Assembly (NCBI GenBank): GCA_002796125.1
Contig: PCWA01000103.1
Coordinates: forward strand, 1-37,138
Source of the DNA: Candidatus Ghiorseimicrobium undicola
GTDB taxonomy: Bacteria > Omnitrophota > Gorgyraeia > Ghiorseimicrobiales > Ghiorseimicrobiaceae
Direction: 5' to 3'
Length of the DNA stretch: 37,138 bases
Shown: positions 10,901 to 22,900 of the stretch, piece after piece
Numbering within the stretch: the stretch's first letter is position 1
Layout of the letters: every line of letters begins with the position of its first letter
Translations under genes and position numbers: made by a program
Notes under the pieces: generated by a model
The model's database searches: none
Told to the model about the DNA's origin: nothing
The model's input: the letters and a program-made list of their open reading frames with translations, nothing else

Positions 10901-13900
10901 GCCGTTATATAATTTTATTGCTTCATTAATTGTCTTTAATACTAACTCTATTGCTTCTTTTGAATAATGCTGGCTGTCAAGCTCTGCTTCTATTTTACCC
11001 CGGAGGTAAATTTCCTTTTGGGAGAGCGCTGAGCTGCTGGAATTTTTAAGCGGTGAATTAGATTTTCCGCCTTCGCCAAGCCATGCTTTATAATGCATAG
11101 CGGCGACATCATCAGTAAGCAATAAGTAAGCGACTCTGTTTTTTCTCCTAAATAAGGTAGTTTTCTCGTTAAAGGCATGCGCCCCTTCTGCTCCCTTATG
11201 CCTCATTGCTTCCTTGCTTTCCATAACTTTCAGGTAACGCCTCTGAATCTGTTCCCTGGACGCGTCTTTAGAAATCCCCAAGATTTTGTATGGGCTTGGA
11301 TTTAATATCTCTTCATACAACTCTTTAAAAGACGCGTACTTTGGTAACTTAACTTTTCCTAGCTCGTAATTTATTTTTTCAAAAACATATACTGCCGGGG
11401 TCTTCTGCTTGCCGTTTATTTCTTTGATATCTTTATTGCCGAGGCCGACATAATAGTAAAGGTATAATTTTTCTCCTATCTTATTAATCCTCGCCTGCAG
11501 CAATTCATAGCTTAGGTCTTCGCCGGCCTTTTTATCTAAATTATCTATGCCGCCTTTTACCTGGCCAAAAGAAGGATTGACCACGCCGGCGTCAACAAGC
11601 TCGTTTACCACATAGATAATATAGAAGCTTAACGGATCTATTTCTAATCTTTCGTGGAGCGCGATAGTAACTAAATTTGGATATTTTTCATTAACCAGCT
11701 CCACGATATTGTTGATGAATCTCTTATAACTGCCTTTTGATTCCTTTGCCGCCGCAACAGCAATCACCCTAATGTCTTCTTCTATCGCATCCATTGATGG
11801 AGCTTTCTCATTTCGCTCGGCAGCGCTAGAAGAAGAATTAACTGGTGAATTTACCGCAGGAAGAGCCTCTCCCTTGTTAATTGTGAAGAGGCCCTTCGTT
11901 GTGTTCTCCGTTAAGGATGTAGATGGGTACTCTTTGCCTTGCGGCATTGATGCGGTATTTGATATCGTCGGCGAGTTCGCCTTCAACGCGTTCCCAACTG
12001 TCCGCGCGTCCGTTTCTTGAATAGACGCGGCCTTTCCCGTCTTCAAATACGAGAAATATACGGGTGTGGCCGTTGCCGTTGACTTTTGCGCAGGCAAATA
12101 TTGTCCTGTCGTACTTAAATTCAACGATGTGGTCAAAGCTAAGTTCGTTAAGCTGCGCTCTTGTAACCATAATACACCTCCATAGTTAATGGACACTTGC
12201 GTCATGCCATTTAGCGTAATGTGCCCATAAGTTAAAATGAGGGCCGCAGGAAGAAGGGTCAGTCCCCGGAGGTCAGGGGATCTTCCCGCGGTCCGCTCAT
12301 TTTTAGCTGCAGATATAACTCCTGCCACGGAAGGAATACCTTGCAGCTGGGTTAAATTTATAGCTGGAATTAAAAGCTGATTATTAGTTGTAATGAGGGC
12401 CTCATGGACAGGTATCCAGCCATAGAGGATAGCGGCTCCTCTTTCAAGGCCCTCATTAACAACAATAGTTGCAGGTAGTATTCCTGCCACGGAAGGACTA
12501 CCATACAACGGGGTCAAATATATTTTGATTAATTTAAATGGTTTTTCGTAGGATTTTAAAGGAGAATTAACAACAGAAAGGGCCTTAGCTGGCCGCGGAG
12601 GAGCCCTTCCTAAATAGACGAATAGAACCTCAAGAATTTTCGCGGATTTCGCTCTTTCGTTTATATAAGCGAAGAATTCAGGGATTCTATATTTCAGGCT
12701 CTTGCCAACAACAGCTGTAAAACTATGCTTATTGTATTTATTACTGCCGGAAGTATTACCTTCTTTTGTTTCTTTTACCGGTATTGCCGGGATCTTTCTG
12801 GCCGCACCCCGGGAATCTTCCTTATTTTCATCTTTTCCAGCTGACGCACTCTTAGAACCTGCCTTATTGAGCAAAACTATGCTAAGAATGCTTAGATAAG
12901 GAACATTTATACCTGCAATACTTCTCGTGCTTCTGCCGGTCGTAGGCAAGTATCTTGGGGTATTTCCTGCTACACCCCGGGCACCTGCCGTAACTTTCTC
13001 GGCTTCTTTTCCGGTTCTCTTTGATACACCTCGGGAACCTGCCTTAACTGTCGGTATCCCCGCTTTGGATACTTCCACCGCTGCCGGAATATTCGTCCAG
13101 CCAAGGGCCATGCTTACATTTCTTCCAAATTGTATTACTTTTTCGCTCGTGTATTTCGCTGCGCGACTGGCAATTGAGCGAATTGCCGCCGCGATCTTTA
13201 TAGGCCCGGCGCGCGCAGCCAATTCATTTCCGGCTGCTTGCGTAATAGATACCATCGGGCTTATAAAGTACTCATTAGTAGAAGCGTTGGCCGCTTTAGA
13301 AAATGCCTGCTGAGGCATGAGCATATCCGCTAGAGCCAATTGCTGCCCAGGCACCCGCGGTGTCTGAGCCGGCGAATTTGTTGCTGTGCCGGCAGCCGCG
13401 GCCGGTAGAGCGGCTGGATTACTATCAGCCCTTTCATCCGGCTTAGTAGATTGCTTATCTTCATTGGCCTGCTTTATAGGCATCAAAGAACCAAATAATA
13501 ACCTTTCAACAGACGGAAGGTGAAATATTTGTAAGCCGGGTAGGCGAGGCATTAGCTTCGGATCTACAATATCAATCACTTGTTTACTATTGCTTAATAC
13601 CGGAACATTCGACGCTCCAGGAGCATTACCCATGCCATGCGCGTTTCCGGATGTGCCAATAGTACCGCTTCCCGCGCTATCTCTTCCTATTGCCTCTGAT
13701 GACTCTACGCCATCAACTCTGTCTTCTTTTGAAGCTAAAACAGGGCTTTCTACAATTTTCTTATCTTCTTCTTTCTTGGCTATAGCAGAAGGCGGTTCAG
13801 GCGGCCGCTGGTTAGTGCCTACAGCGCCGGTATCTACTTTTGCTAATTCAGTATAATAATCGTTGCGCGCTAATTCTTCCTTGCCATTGCCGATTATTTT

Positions 13901-16900
13901 GGCGGCTATTTGCTTAACTTTTCCGGACAAAGCGGCTGCGGCCTTAACCACGCCTGTTTTAAGCTTATCTATCATGCCCGTCTCTATAGGCGAAGACATA
14001 ACTTTAAGCGCAACACCCGGCTTTGCGGCTACGGAAGCATCGCTTCTCGGCTCATAACCAGCTATAGAGCCGTTAATTTCATTGTTATTGCCTATTATCT
14101 GACTATTAGGCAGGCGGGAAAGCTCAGGAGCTTTCACAGCCATAGACATATAATTAGAGGTATCTGCCATCCTGGATACGCCCGGTAATTGATTCATGCT
14201 TGGTAGATATGCAGCACCGGTTAATCCATAATTAGATTCAGGCAGCTGGGCATTGCCTAAAATAATTAACGGCGAAGAGCCTTGCCCGAAGTATTTCTCC
14301 TCCTTAAATAACTGCTCCGCGTTTCTTGTCTGCTGCAGATAATAAGTAATATCTTTTCTAAGTTTTTTCGTACTATCATCTAGAGGTATAAGATCCAATG
14401 ACCCCTTAATCTCGCCGCCTGCGCTTATGAATTTCTTAACTTTGCCCAATCCGGCGTTATGCACGGCGGGGCCATACTTGGCATAATCGTTACCTAAAAC
14501 CTGCTTTGCTTCAAATTGTATAGCAGAAACGATTCTTGCCGTAAAAAGCCTGCCCTTTTCATTCTCCGTCTTAAGCAAGCCTGCTATTTCATTCATGGCG
14601 GATTTTCTATCTAAAGTTAATAAATAATTATAATCTGTAAGCCGGCTATCTTTATATGTTTTTATTATGTTATACGCGGTCAAAGGAGCTGTCTGGGAAT
14701 CACCTATTGTCGTCAGATAAGCGGCCTCATTTCTATTTAATAAACTTAAAGACTTATACTTTAGGCTGTCAATTAAATCTTCCCCTACTATCTTATGCCT
14801 GGTTTCTCTGTCAAAAATTGCCGCCACCCGCTCCGGGGCTATATTAAATTCCCGCGAGGCCTGCTTTATAGCGGATCCGTATTCGGCAACTATTGTTTCG
14901 GGGATGGCATTTTGGGTTTTATTATAATAACCAACGCCGGCATACAACAACGCGGCAAGCGAAGCTGTAACTGCCAGCGTAGTTAAAACGGTCTTTAAAT
15001 TGCTGCTTGAAGGAGAAGACGCGCCGATCTTAGAATAATTATTACGCCCTAAAGGAGAATTAGCTGCTGCCGGAATTTCACTAACCGTTGATTTGAATTT
15101 ATCTAATGATGGATACGCGCCTTCCGGGATAGGGACAAAATTATTAGCGGCAACTTCATTAAAATCAACTCTAATTTCTGAATCTCCGGAATGTATAACG
15201 CTAACCGTAACTCTCCCGGAGCTGGTTAAATTATGAAATATATTATTTACTTCCTTATAATCATTGCTATTGATAACAACTGTTTTTGTTATAGTGGGCA
15301 GATTTTCACTATCACCGATGTTAATTTTTTGCAAGCCCCCGATCTTGCCTGCTTCCGGCTGAGGCGAGGCATAAAATGTATTCTTAGCAGAATTAATGAT
15401 ATCCGTTAGCCTGTCCAATAAAGGGTTAGCTTCTATTAGGTTATTTAATTTGCTTTCGTTTAATCCATAGTGTATAGCCCTGGCAAAGCTCTCGGTAGCA
15501 TCTGAATATTTTCCCGCCGATAAATTCGCTATACCAAGCCTGGCGTAAAGATCAGGATAAACCGCATGAGAAATACCTGCCGGAGTGTTATTTATCGCCA
15601 AGTGGTAACTTTCGCCGCTGGCATCAAAATCTCCGCGCTTGTAATCTATGTCGCCTTCATTCATAACCTTAGCAACGCTTCCCGCTTCTACCTCTAAACT
15701 GGCAGCGCCTGCAGAAACCACAGAGTTTAAAGTAAAGGTTAAGAGCGCGGCGGGAATTATTACTCCGCTTGCGAGGAAATTCTTTATTTTCGCCGCCAGA
15801 GGCGAATTTACAGCCGGCGAAGAAGCGCCGCGCTTTGCAAACATAGCTGGTTCTTCCTGCCCGCTGGCAAATTTATTATAATATTTCTTGAATCTATTGT
15901 TGTGAATCTTGGTTTCAGGCACACCTAAGCTGGAAAGCCATTTTTCAGGGCCATGTTTTTGTAATGCTTTTATGATGGGTGCGCGGCCACGGTTATACAT
16001 GGCAACCGCCGCCTGTTCAAACCTATAATTATGGCTCGCATCTTCAAAGAAATGAAGCGGCTTCTTAACTAAAGAGAATCTACCTTCGCTCTTGGCCACC
16101 AGCTGCTGGCTGCGGGCAAAATTCCAGTCAAGGTAAAGCTTGGCTGTGCCGACATTAACATTGTATTCCCATGAATCTTTGACTCTCTTGCGGTCAACTT
16201 TATTGCCCACCAATTTACGCAAAACAGAAGCATTAGGCGTATTCTTTTTTATCTGCCTGTCAATCTCATCCATAGCTATCGGCATAACCTGCATCATGCC
16301 CACGGCTCCGTCTTCGGATAAATTTAAAGAGCCATCTACATCAAAATGATGGAAATCGCTCTCTGCTCCGGCAACGGCAAGTATATACCGCGTATCCATG
16401 CCGCTAATCTTCGCCGCGTTTTCAAAAACAGAATATCTTATGCCTGCTTGTTTAACTTTTGGCTGGCTTTTTTCTATTGAAACATTAGGAACAATAAAGG
16501 CGCTATCAACTATTTTCTGGGTTTCTAAACTCAGGGTTTTTACCTTTGCTTTTGTCTCTGGCAGGTCCGCGTCAATGATGACACGGGTGAATTTCTTGCC
16601 ATCTTTCCTATATCCAGAAAGATAAATATCATATCCTTGCTTATTTAATTTCTCGGCAAAAGCTAAGGCATTATTTTTGTTGGCAAAGGAGCCGGCGACA
16701 ATATCATAGCCCGGCTGCTGCTGAGTTTTAGATGCCGCGGCCGCAAAAGAAGGAGACAAGAAAGATAAAGACATAACGCCCAATAAACCCAATGTTATTA
16801 TTTTATTCTTTAGCGCGGCAGGAATGCTGTTGGTTATTATTTGCTTGGGAGAATATCCAAATATATCTGAGAAATAATCTGTACGCATGGCAGGAGAATT

Positions 16901-19900
16901 CGCGGAAGAAATCTTAATCGGCTCAGGCGGAGCTAAGTCTGTCGCCTTTAGAATGTCAATCTGGCTGCTTCTCAACCCCGGATTCATCGCGGGAACGGGA
17001 CTGACCACGGCGGAAGAAGAATCTTTCTCAACTTGCGGCAATGAATCAGCTAATGTTCCTGCTAGAGATTGCCTGCCTTTTTCAGAAAGTTTTTCTACTT
17101 TAATACGCTTATCCAATTCCTCATCTTTCTGCTGAGAGGCAAGCGCGAAAGACTGTATCTTATAATAGCTGTCCACGAAATTATAAGGATGGGATAAATC
17201 CAGCTCTAATGAGGAATATTTTCCTTTTCCTCTCCTTAGCGCTTCTGTAGCATCTTCAAAACCGGTCCGTTCATTCGTAAATTTATCCTTAAACCAGTTA
17301 TATCCCAATATATTCATATCGGCCTTGCCCGATATGTTCTTGGCGATAATTTCTTTTGCTCTGTCTGTGGCGAAATCATAATTGGCGCCGTGCAAATATT
17401 GCTTATCTTGTATAGTGCTTAATATCTTAATCAGGGTGGTGTTTAAAGTATGCTTGAGCTCCTTGGCGCGGTAGGTAATTTCTTCCACATCGCCTGATAC
17501 AGCCAGGCGCTCGGCTAACGGCGTGGGATTGCTCGGGCCGCTTTCGGCGTTGGGCACACCCAGAAACAGATGAAGCCCATGTTTCATTTCATGGCCAAGC
17601 TCCTGCAGGCCGGCATGATTTAATTCAGGCGTTACCAGGTAGCCATTTTCCCCGATTACAGGATTTTTAAACCTGTCTTCCGGGAATCTTATCTCAAGAA
17701 TTCCTGAGTTTGTATCAAAACTTAAATTGGCAGACGGCCTGTGATGAATGTCTAATCTTATCTTGCCTTGTTCTATTTTCTTGCTGTATTGGGTAAGCGC
17801 TTTTTGCAGTATCGCCTGTTTTCCGCTCTGGGCCTGGAATTTCATAAATAGCGATGCGGGGCTTTCTCCTTTTTCCAGCATGCTTGCCAGCATGCTATGC
17901 TCCATAGAAAAACCGTACGGCTCTAAGATTTTCATCTGCGTTGCGTTAGGCAGGCGCCTTATCTTGCTTAATAACCCGTAGATATCCTTGACATTGCTTA
18001 TATCAATATTCGGCGTATTAAAATCCAGTATAGCCAGCTGCGTGGAAAGAGCTTCTATTTTAGCCATGTCATTTGTCTCAAAAGCGTTCTTTATCTCTTT
18101 CTTAAGCATGGCCTGCGCCAAGGTTCTCGTACCCTTAGGCGCCTGAAGGCTGATAACTTCCGCTATCTGCGAAGACAGGTTATCTGTATCCACATTCCTG
18201 CCGCTCATTAGGGTATCCAGGTCCCGGAAAATATTTTTAATGCTTTCTCTCTTTCTTATATTAATATCAAGATTCTCCAATACCTTCTTAAAAATCTTGG
18301 GGTCTTCAAGATTAAGGCCCACATTATCAACCACTTTACTAAAGCCCTGCAAAGTCGGGCCGAATACCTCAAAGGCACGGCTGGTTTTATCTATACCGTA
18401 GAAAATATCTCTCTTGTTCTTTAAGTTGTTGCCTACCGCGTCCAGAATACTTTTTAATCCGTCTTGGTCATAAATTAACTGATAAGTATTGTGCAGGCCT
18501 AAGGCGTAATTTTCTATATTTGTTTCGGTTATGGGTAAAAATACGCCGCCCATCGTAGAAAGCCGCTCAAATTCTGTGGCGTTTGTGCTGTTAAAGGCCG
18601 CCTTTAACGAAGGTGGGCGTCCCGGGTCTTTTTCGGAAACATTCGGCACTATTCTATTTTTAAGTATGCGTAGACGAGCCACTTCTTTTAACTCCGAAGG
18701 AGCTTCCATGCTATCTAATAGAGATTTCTTGCTCCTAAGATAACTATCTTTTATTAGCCTATCAGTGAGCCTGTCTATCTCTTTATCTACATCGGGCATG
18801 GCATCAAAAATATTGCCTGCCATGCTATAGGCCGCTGGATTCACTTTATACAGATTATTGATATTCATTGATTCATTATAAAAAGATAATGTATTTATAA
18901 TTTGCGCGCGGCCGGAAATGTCCGCCTTAAGCATTTCTTTTTCATCCAACAACGACGCATCAAATAATTTATGATAATTAAACATCTCTGCCGCTCTTTC
19001 CTTATATTGATAAGAACGCCTCGCCAGCTCATTCCAGTCCAGTTTGCTCATTTTCCAGCCTTCTTTTAATAAATGCCAGTCAAGGCCAATATATTTCTGC
19101 GCGGCTATCTTGGACATAGAGTATAAGACGCGCGGAGCAAATGAAATGATATTGCCGATAAGCTTAGCTTTGTTATTCTTCCAATTATCCTGTATAGATC
19201 TGGCGGCATCCCGGGCCGGCTGCAACAGACTGGGATAATTAGCGCGGAAGGCGGCGAATTGCCCGGAGAACTGGCTTCCTCTGTATTTTCTTGCCTGTCT
19301 AAGGCGCTCAATCCAATTTGCGCTATCTAGGCCGGCAATATACTCTGTGTTTAATAAATTATTTTTTTCTTTCTTTAAATTATCTATTTCTGCTTCCTGG
19401 CCAAGCTTTATGTTTGCTATCCTTGTTTGCGCTTCTTTACGCAAGTTCGCGATTTGATTCTGGATATTTGTATTATTGCGGTTTTTGACAAGCCTTTGGC
19501 GAAGATTGTTTACCTTGTTCTTCCATGAGTCATCTTCCAGCACTTTTATAATTAGATTATCTTTTTCCGTTTTTAGGTTCTCTATATTTTCGGTCAATGA
19601 TTTAAACTGGGCCTTCCTTCTGTTCTTTTTATTCTTGCCTATATTATCTCTTTGTTTTCCAAGGCTATCTATTCTATTATTCAACTCTTCTATTTTCTTA
19701 ATATCCGATAATTTACTTCCGTCTCCGGAAAGCTTTGTAATCTGAAGGTTTTTCTCGGCAATCGCCCGTTCTTTCATCAGCGTATTCAGCTCTCTGCCTT
19801 TTAAAGATATTTCTCTTGCTTCGTTGCCTATAAATGGTATCCTGCTGAAGATATTTCCTCTTCCCACGAAATTATCTTCTAAGAATCGGCTCTTTACATA

Positions 19901-22900
19901 GTCCTTCTTCGCGTCCATATAATGCGAATATCCGCCTGAGAAAAGCCCCTGCGTAAAATGATCCGTGGAATTAAGCGCGGCAGCTCCGGCAAAGATAAAA
20001 TTAATCCTTGAATAATCCTGCCTTGCCTTCTCAAAATTCGTCTGCCTTATGCGCCTTCCCATGCTAAAAGAAGGCATAACACCAAAATCCTTCAATAGCC
20101 ATGGATAGCTTGCGTCCAGGAAAGTATTTTCAAGCGGACTTAATCCTGCAGGCGAGGCATTCTTTCCGAATAAACCTTTCATCTTATTATAACCCCACGG
20201 TAATAACCCGCCCTGTGCATCTATGGACTTAAACTTATTATCAAACCACGCCTGCATGCCGCCCAGGCCTGAGCCGAGGTATACGCTGCCGCCGGGGCCT
20301 TTACGGGAAGATCTATTCTGCGAAGACGTGCTGTTTACAAGCTTTAACTCAGGCGGCAAGGCGGGTAGGTCAAATTCTAAGCCATTTCCTAAATCAGCAG
20401 TAATTCTCTCTGAAGAATCTACAATAATTTCTGTAGGCAAGGAAGGTAGTGAGCCTTGCGTGTTTATTTCATTTGAACTCTGCGTTATTTGCGTAGAGCT
20501 GATATCTCTATTATCATCCATCCGCTTTCTAGCCCAATCAGCATAAAGCGTTTTATATTTTTCAATTATTGCCTTGTTATTCTTAGCAAATTCTGCATTA
20601 GACCCGAGCAATCCTTCTAATTTATTTTTGAGCTCATTATATTTATTTTTTGATACGCCCGTAAGGTTTAAATTCAATCCTTCTAAAGCATAATTTGATA
20701 AAAGGTCAGCGGTGGTTTGGTTATTAATTCCCGGTATCGTACCATCTAATAATGCGTGGCCTATTTCATGGAATAAAATATCAGCTATTTCCGTAAAATC
20801 TTTTCTAGACATAGCTTGATCATCTACGGAAACTATCCTATTTTTGTATGCCCCAAATTTATCGTGGGTTCCATCCGCTAAAGCTATTTGCCTTATTCTA
20901 TCTTTAAATTTATTTTGAAATTTAGGAGGTAAGTGTGAAAATAGAGCGGTGGTTAACTCATTAACAAAATTTATGTAAATTTCTGCTTCTCCGTCACGAT
21001 AGAAATTCATATAATCTTTTATCTCAACCGGATTCGATACCAAAGTAGATATTTTTCTATTTCTCCAACTATTAATCTTACCTTTTACCTTATTGTAGCC
21101 CCACGGCAATAACCCGCCCTGCGCCTCTATAGATTTAAACTTGTTATCAAACCATGCTTGCATTCCGCCCAGGCCTGAGCCGAGGTATACGCTGCCGCCT
21201 GGTATTTTTTGGAAAGGTATGTTTTGAGAGCTAGAAGGCGAAGAGATACTGGAAGTATTTAATCTATCTCCTCTTCTTGCGCTTTCGGTTAAAGCCGCCA
21301 TATCAAGGCTGGATGCCATTCTTCCCATCAAGGCAAAATCAAGATTTAGAGATGAAGAATTAAGCGTCAGCCTGTTAAGCGTTACGTTTTTTAAAGTTTT
21401 CTTCCTTTTAAGCTGGGATAGCTGTTCGGAAGTCAAATTATCCTGCAGGAATTTATTCGCCTCGTCATTTTTAAGCTCTCTTCTCTGGTTATTCGCGAAT
21501 GTTACTGTGCTGATTATGTCTTTGCCGTTATCTTTATAGGTTATTCTATTGATCGTAAGGGGCTTTATGCCTTTTGAGCCCGCCGGTAAATCTATAGTGG
21601 TTATGCCTGTTGAGACCAAATCCTGTGCTTTATTTTGAGGTAATATATTAACCAATAAATCTAAGGCCGCCTGCCCTCTGGCATTGGTATTGCCGGCGCC
21701 GTTAAGCATCGCTTCCTTATAAAGATAAACGGCGTTATCATAAGAATAATGCTGGTCATTTGATATATCAGACATATCTATGCCTAACTGATTTGCCATA
21801 TTTATCTTATGCATCTGGGTCTCAGCCGCCATGGAAAGCTCCTTATTGGTCGTGCTGAATACCCTGCCGTCGGTAAGTTTTATCTCTATCTTTGTTTCCT
21901 GCGGAAAGTTTTCTTTGTTGGCCAGGAAAGAAAGCGTGGCGTTATTCGGCATGTTATTATTGGGAGCGAATAGCGTCTCAATGGCGGAGACGGTATTTTC
22001 TAAATCGCTCTGGCCGAAACTTACGGCGTCTTTTCCGATAAATTCCATGTCGCTTATTTTTACGCCCTGTTTAAATGCCAGAGAAAGGCTGGAATTTAAA
22101 AATACGCTTCTTTTACCAATAAAGTCGGTAAGTATTTCCTGCATAGACTCGTTAAAGGCATTTGCCTGGACGGAATTTCCGCCGAACATACCTGTTGCCT
22201 TTAAAAGCCCGTCGGCAAAGATGGCTTCTTTAAAGAATTCTTCGCCCATGAACGTATGCACCCTGCCTAAGACAGGCGTCTTATTAAAGAACCTGCCTCC
22301 GATAATGCTGTCTCCGGCTACCTCGTCTAAATACTTCATTGATTTGCTGAATACCGGTATACGGTGGAATACCGGCTCAAGCAGGGGCCTTACAAAGTGC
22401 AGGGAGAAACCAAACGCCGCGCCGGTAAGCGCGCCATATTTGGCTTGTCTAGCGGCATTGCGGGCGAATAAATTCCAGGTGAAATCAGCGGCGTTTCCGT
22501 TATCGTCATAGATCATGGACATCTGGTTCAGGCTTGATGCCGCGCCAGCCAAACCCTTATTCGCGCGCATACCAAATACATATGTAAGCACTGACTTTGT
22601 CGCGCTATCTAACGCGCCAAGTTCCTGCCCTTTAGCGGCATATAAATCTTTCATGTAAGGAACCAGCCCATTATAATAGCCTGCCTGGATGCTATACATT
22701 ACCGGCTGGAATACCGCCAATATTTTTGCTACGGATGCCGACTGCTGAATGCCGCTTTGCAATATACTGCCAAAGCTATAACTGGTATTATAATAATTCT
22801 TAAGACGGGAAACGGAACTGCTCAAAGACATATCTGTTGCGATACCAGACGCTATGCCTTTTGGCTGACGCGCAATCCGCCCGTATAAAGACACCGGCTC

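Noticed and set aside
12180-12560. Integron attC site next to a gene cassette
   Set aside because: The hairpins and nearby small ORF are suggestive, but the required RYYYAAC/GTTRRRY core pairs are not present at the hairpin ends.
16742-16810. True start of an independent SPOR-SLT gene
   Set aside because: No Shine-Dalgarno-preceded start codon lies just upstream and the frame is open on both sides, so it is better treated as an internal module.
21831-22511. 226-codon plus-strand ORF
   Set aside because: Antisense shadow of the giant ORF; no Shine-Dalgarno, Ser/Leu/Phe-rich composition, and the minus-strand frame is continuous coding here. The same applies to the other plus-strand ORFs across 864-35074, including 7461-7955 and 6345-6707.
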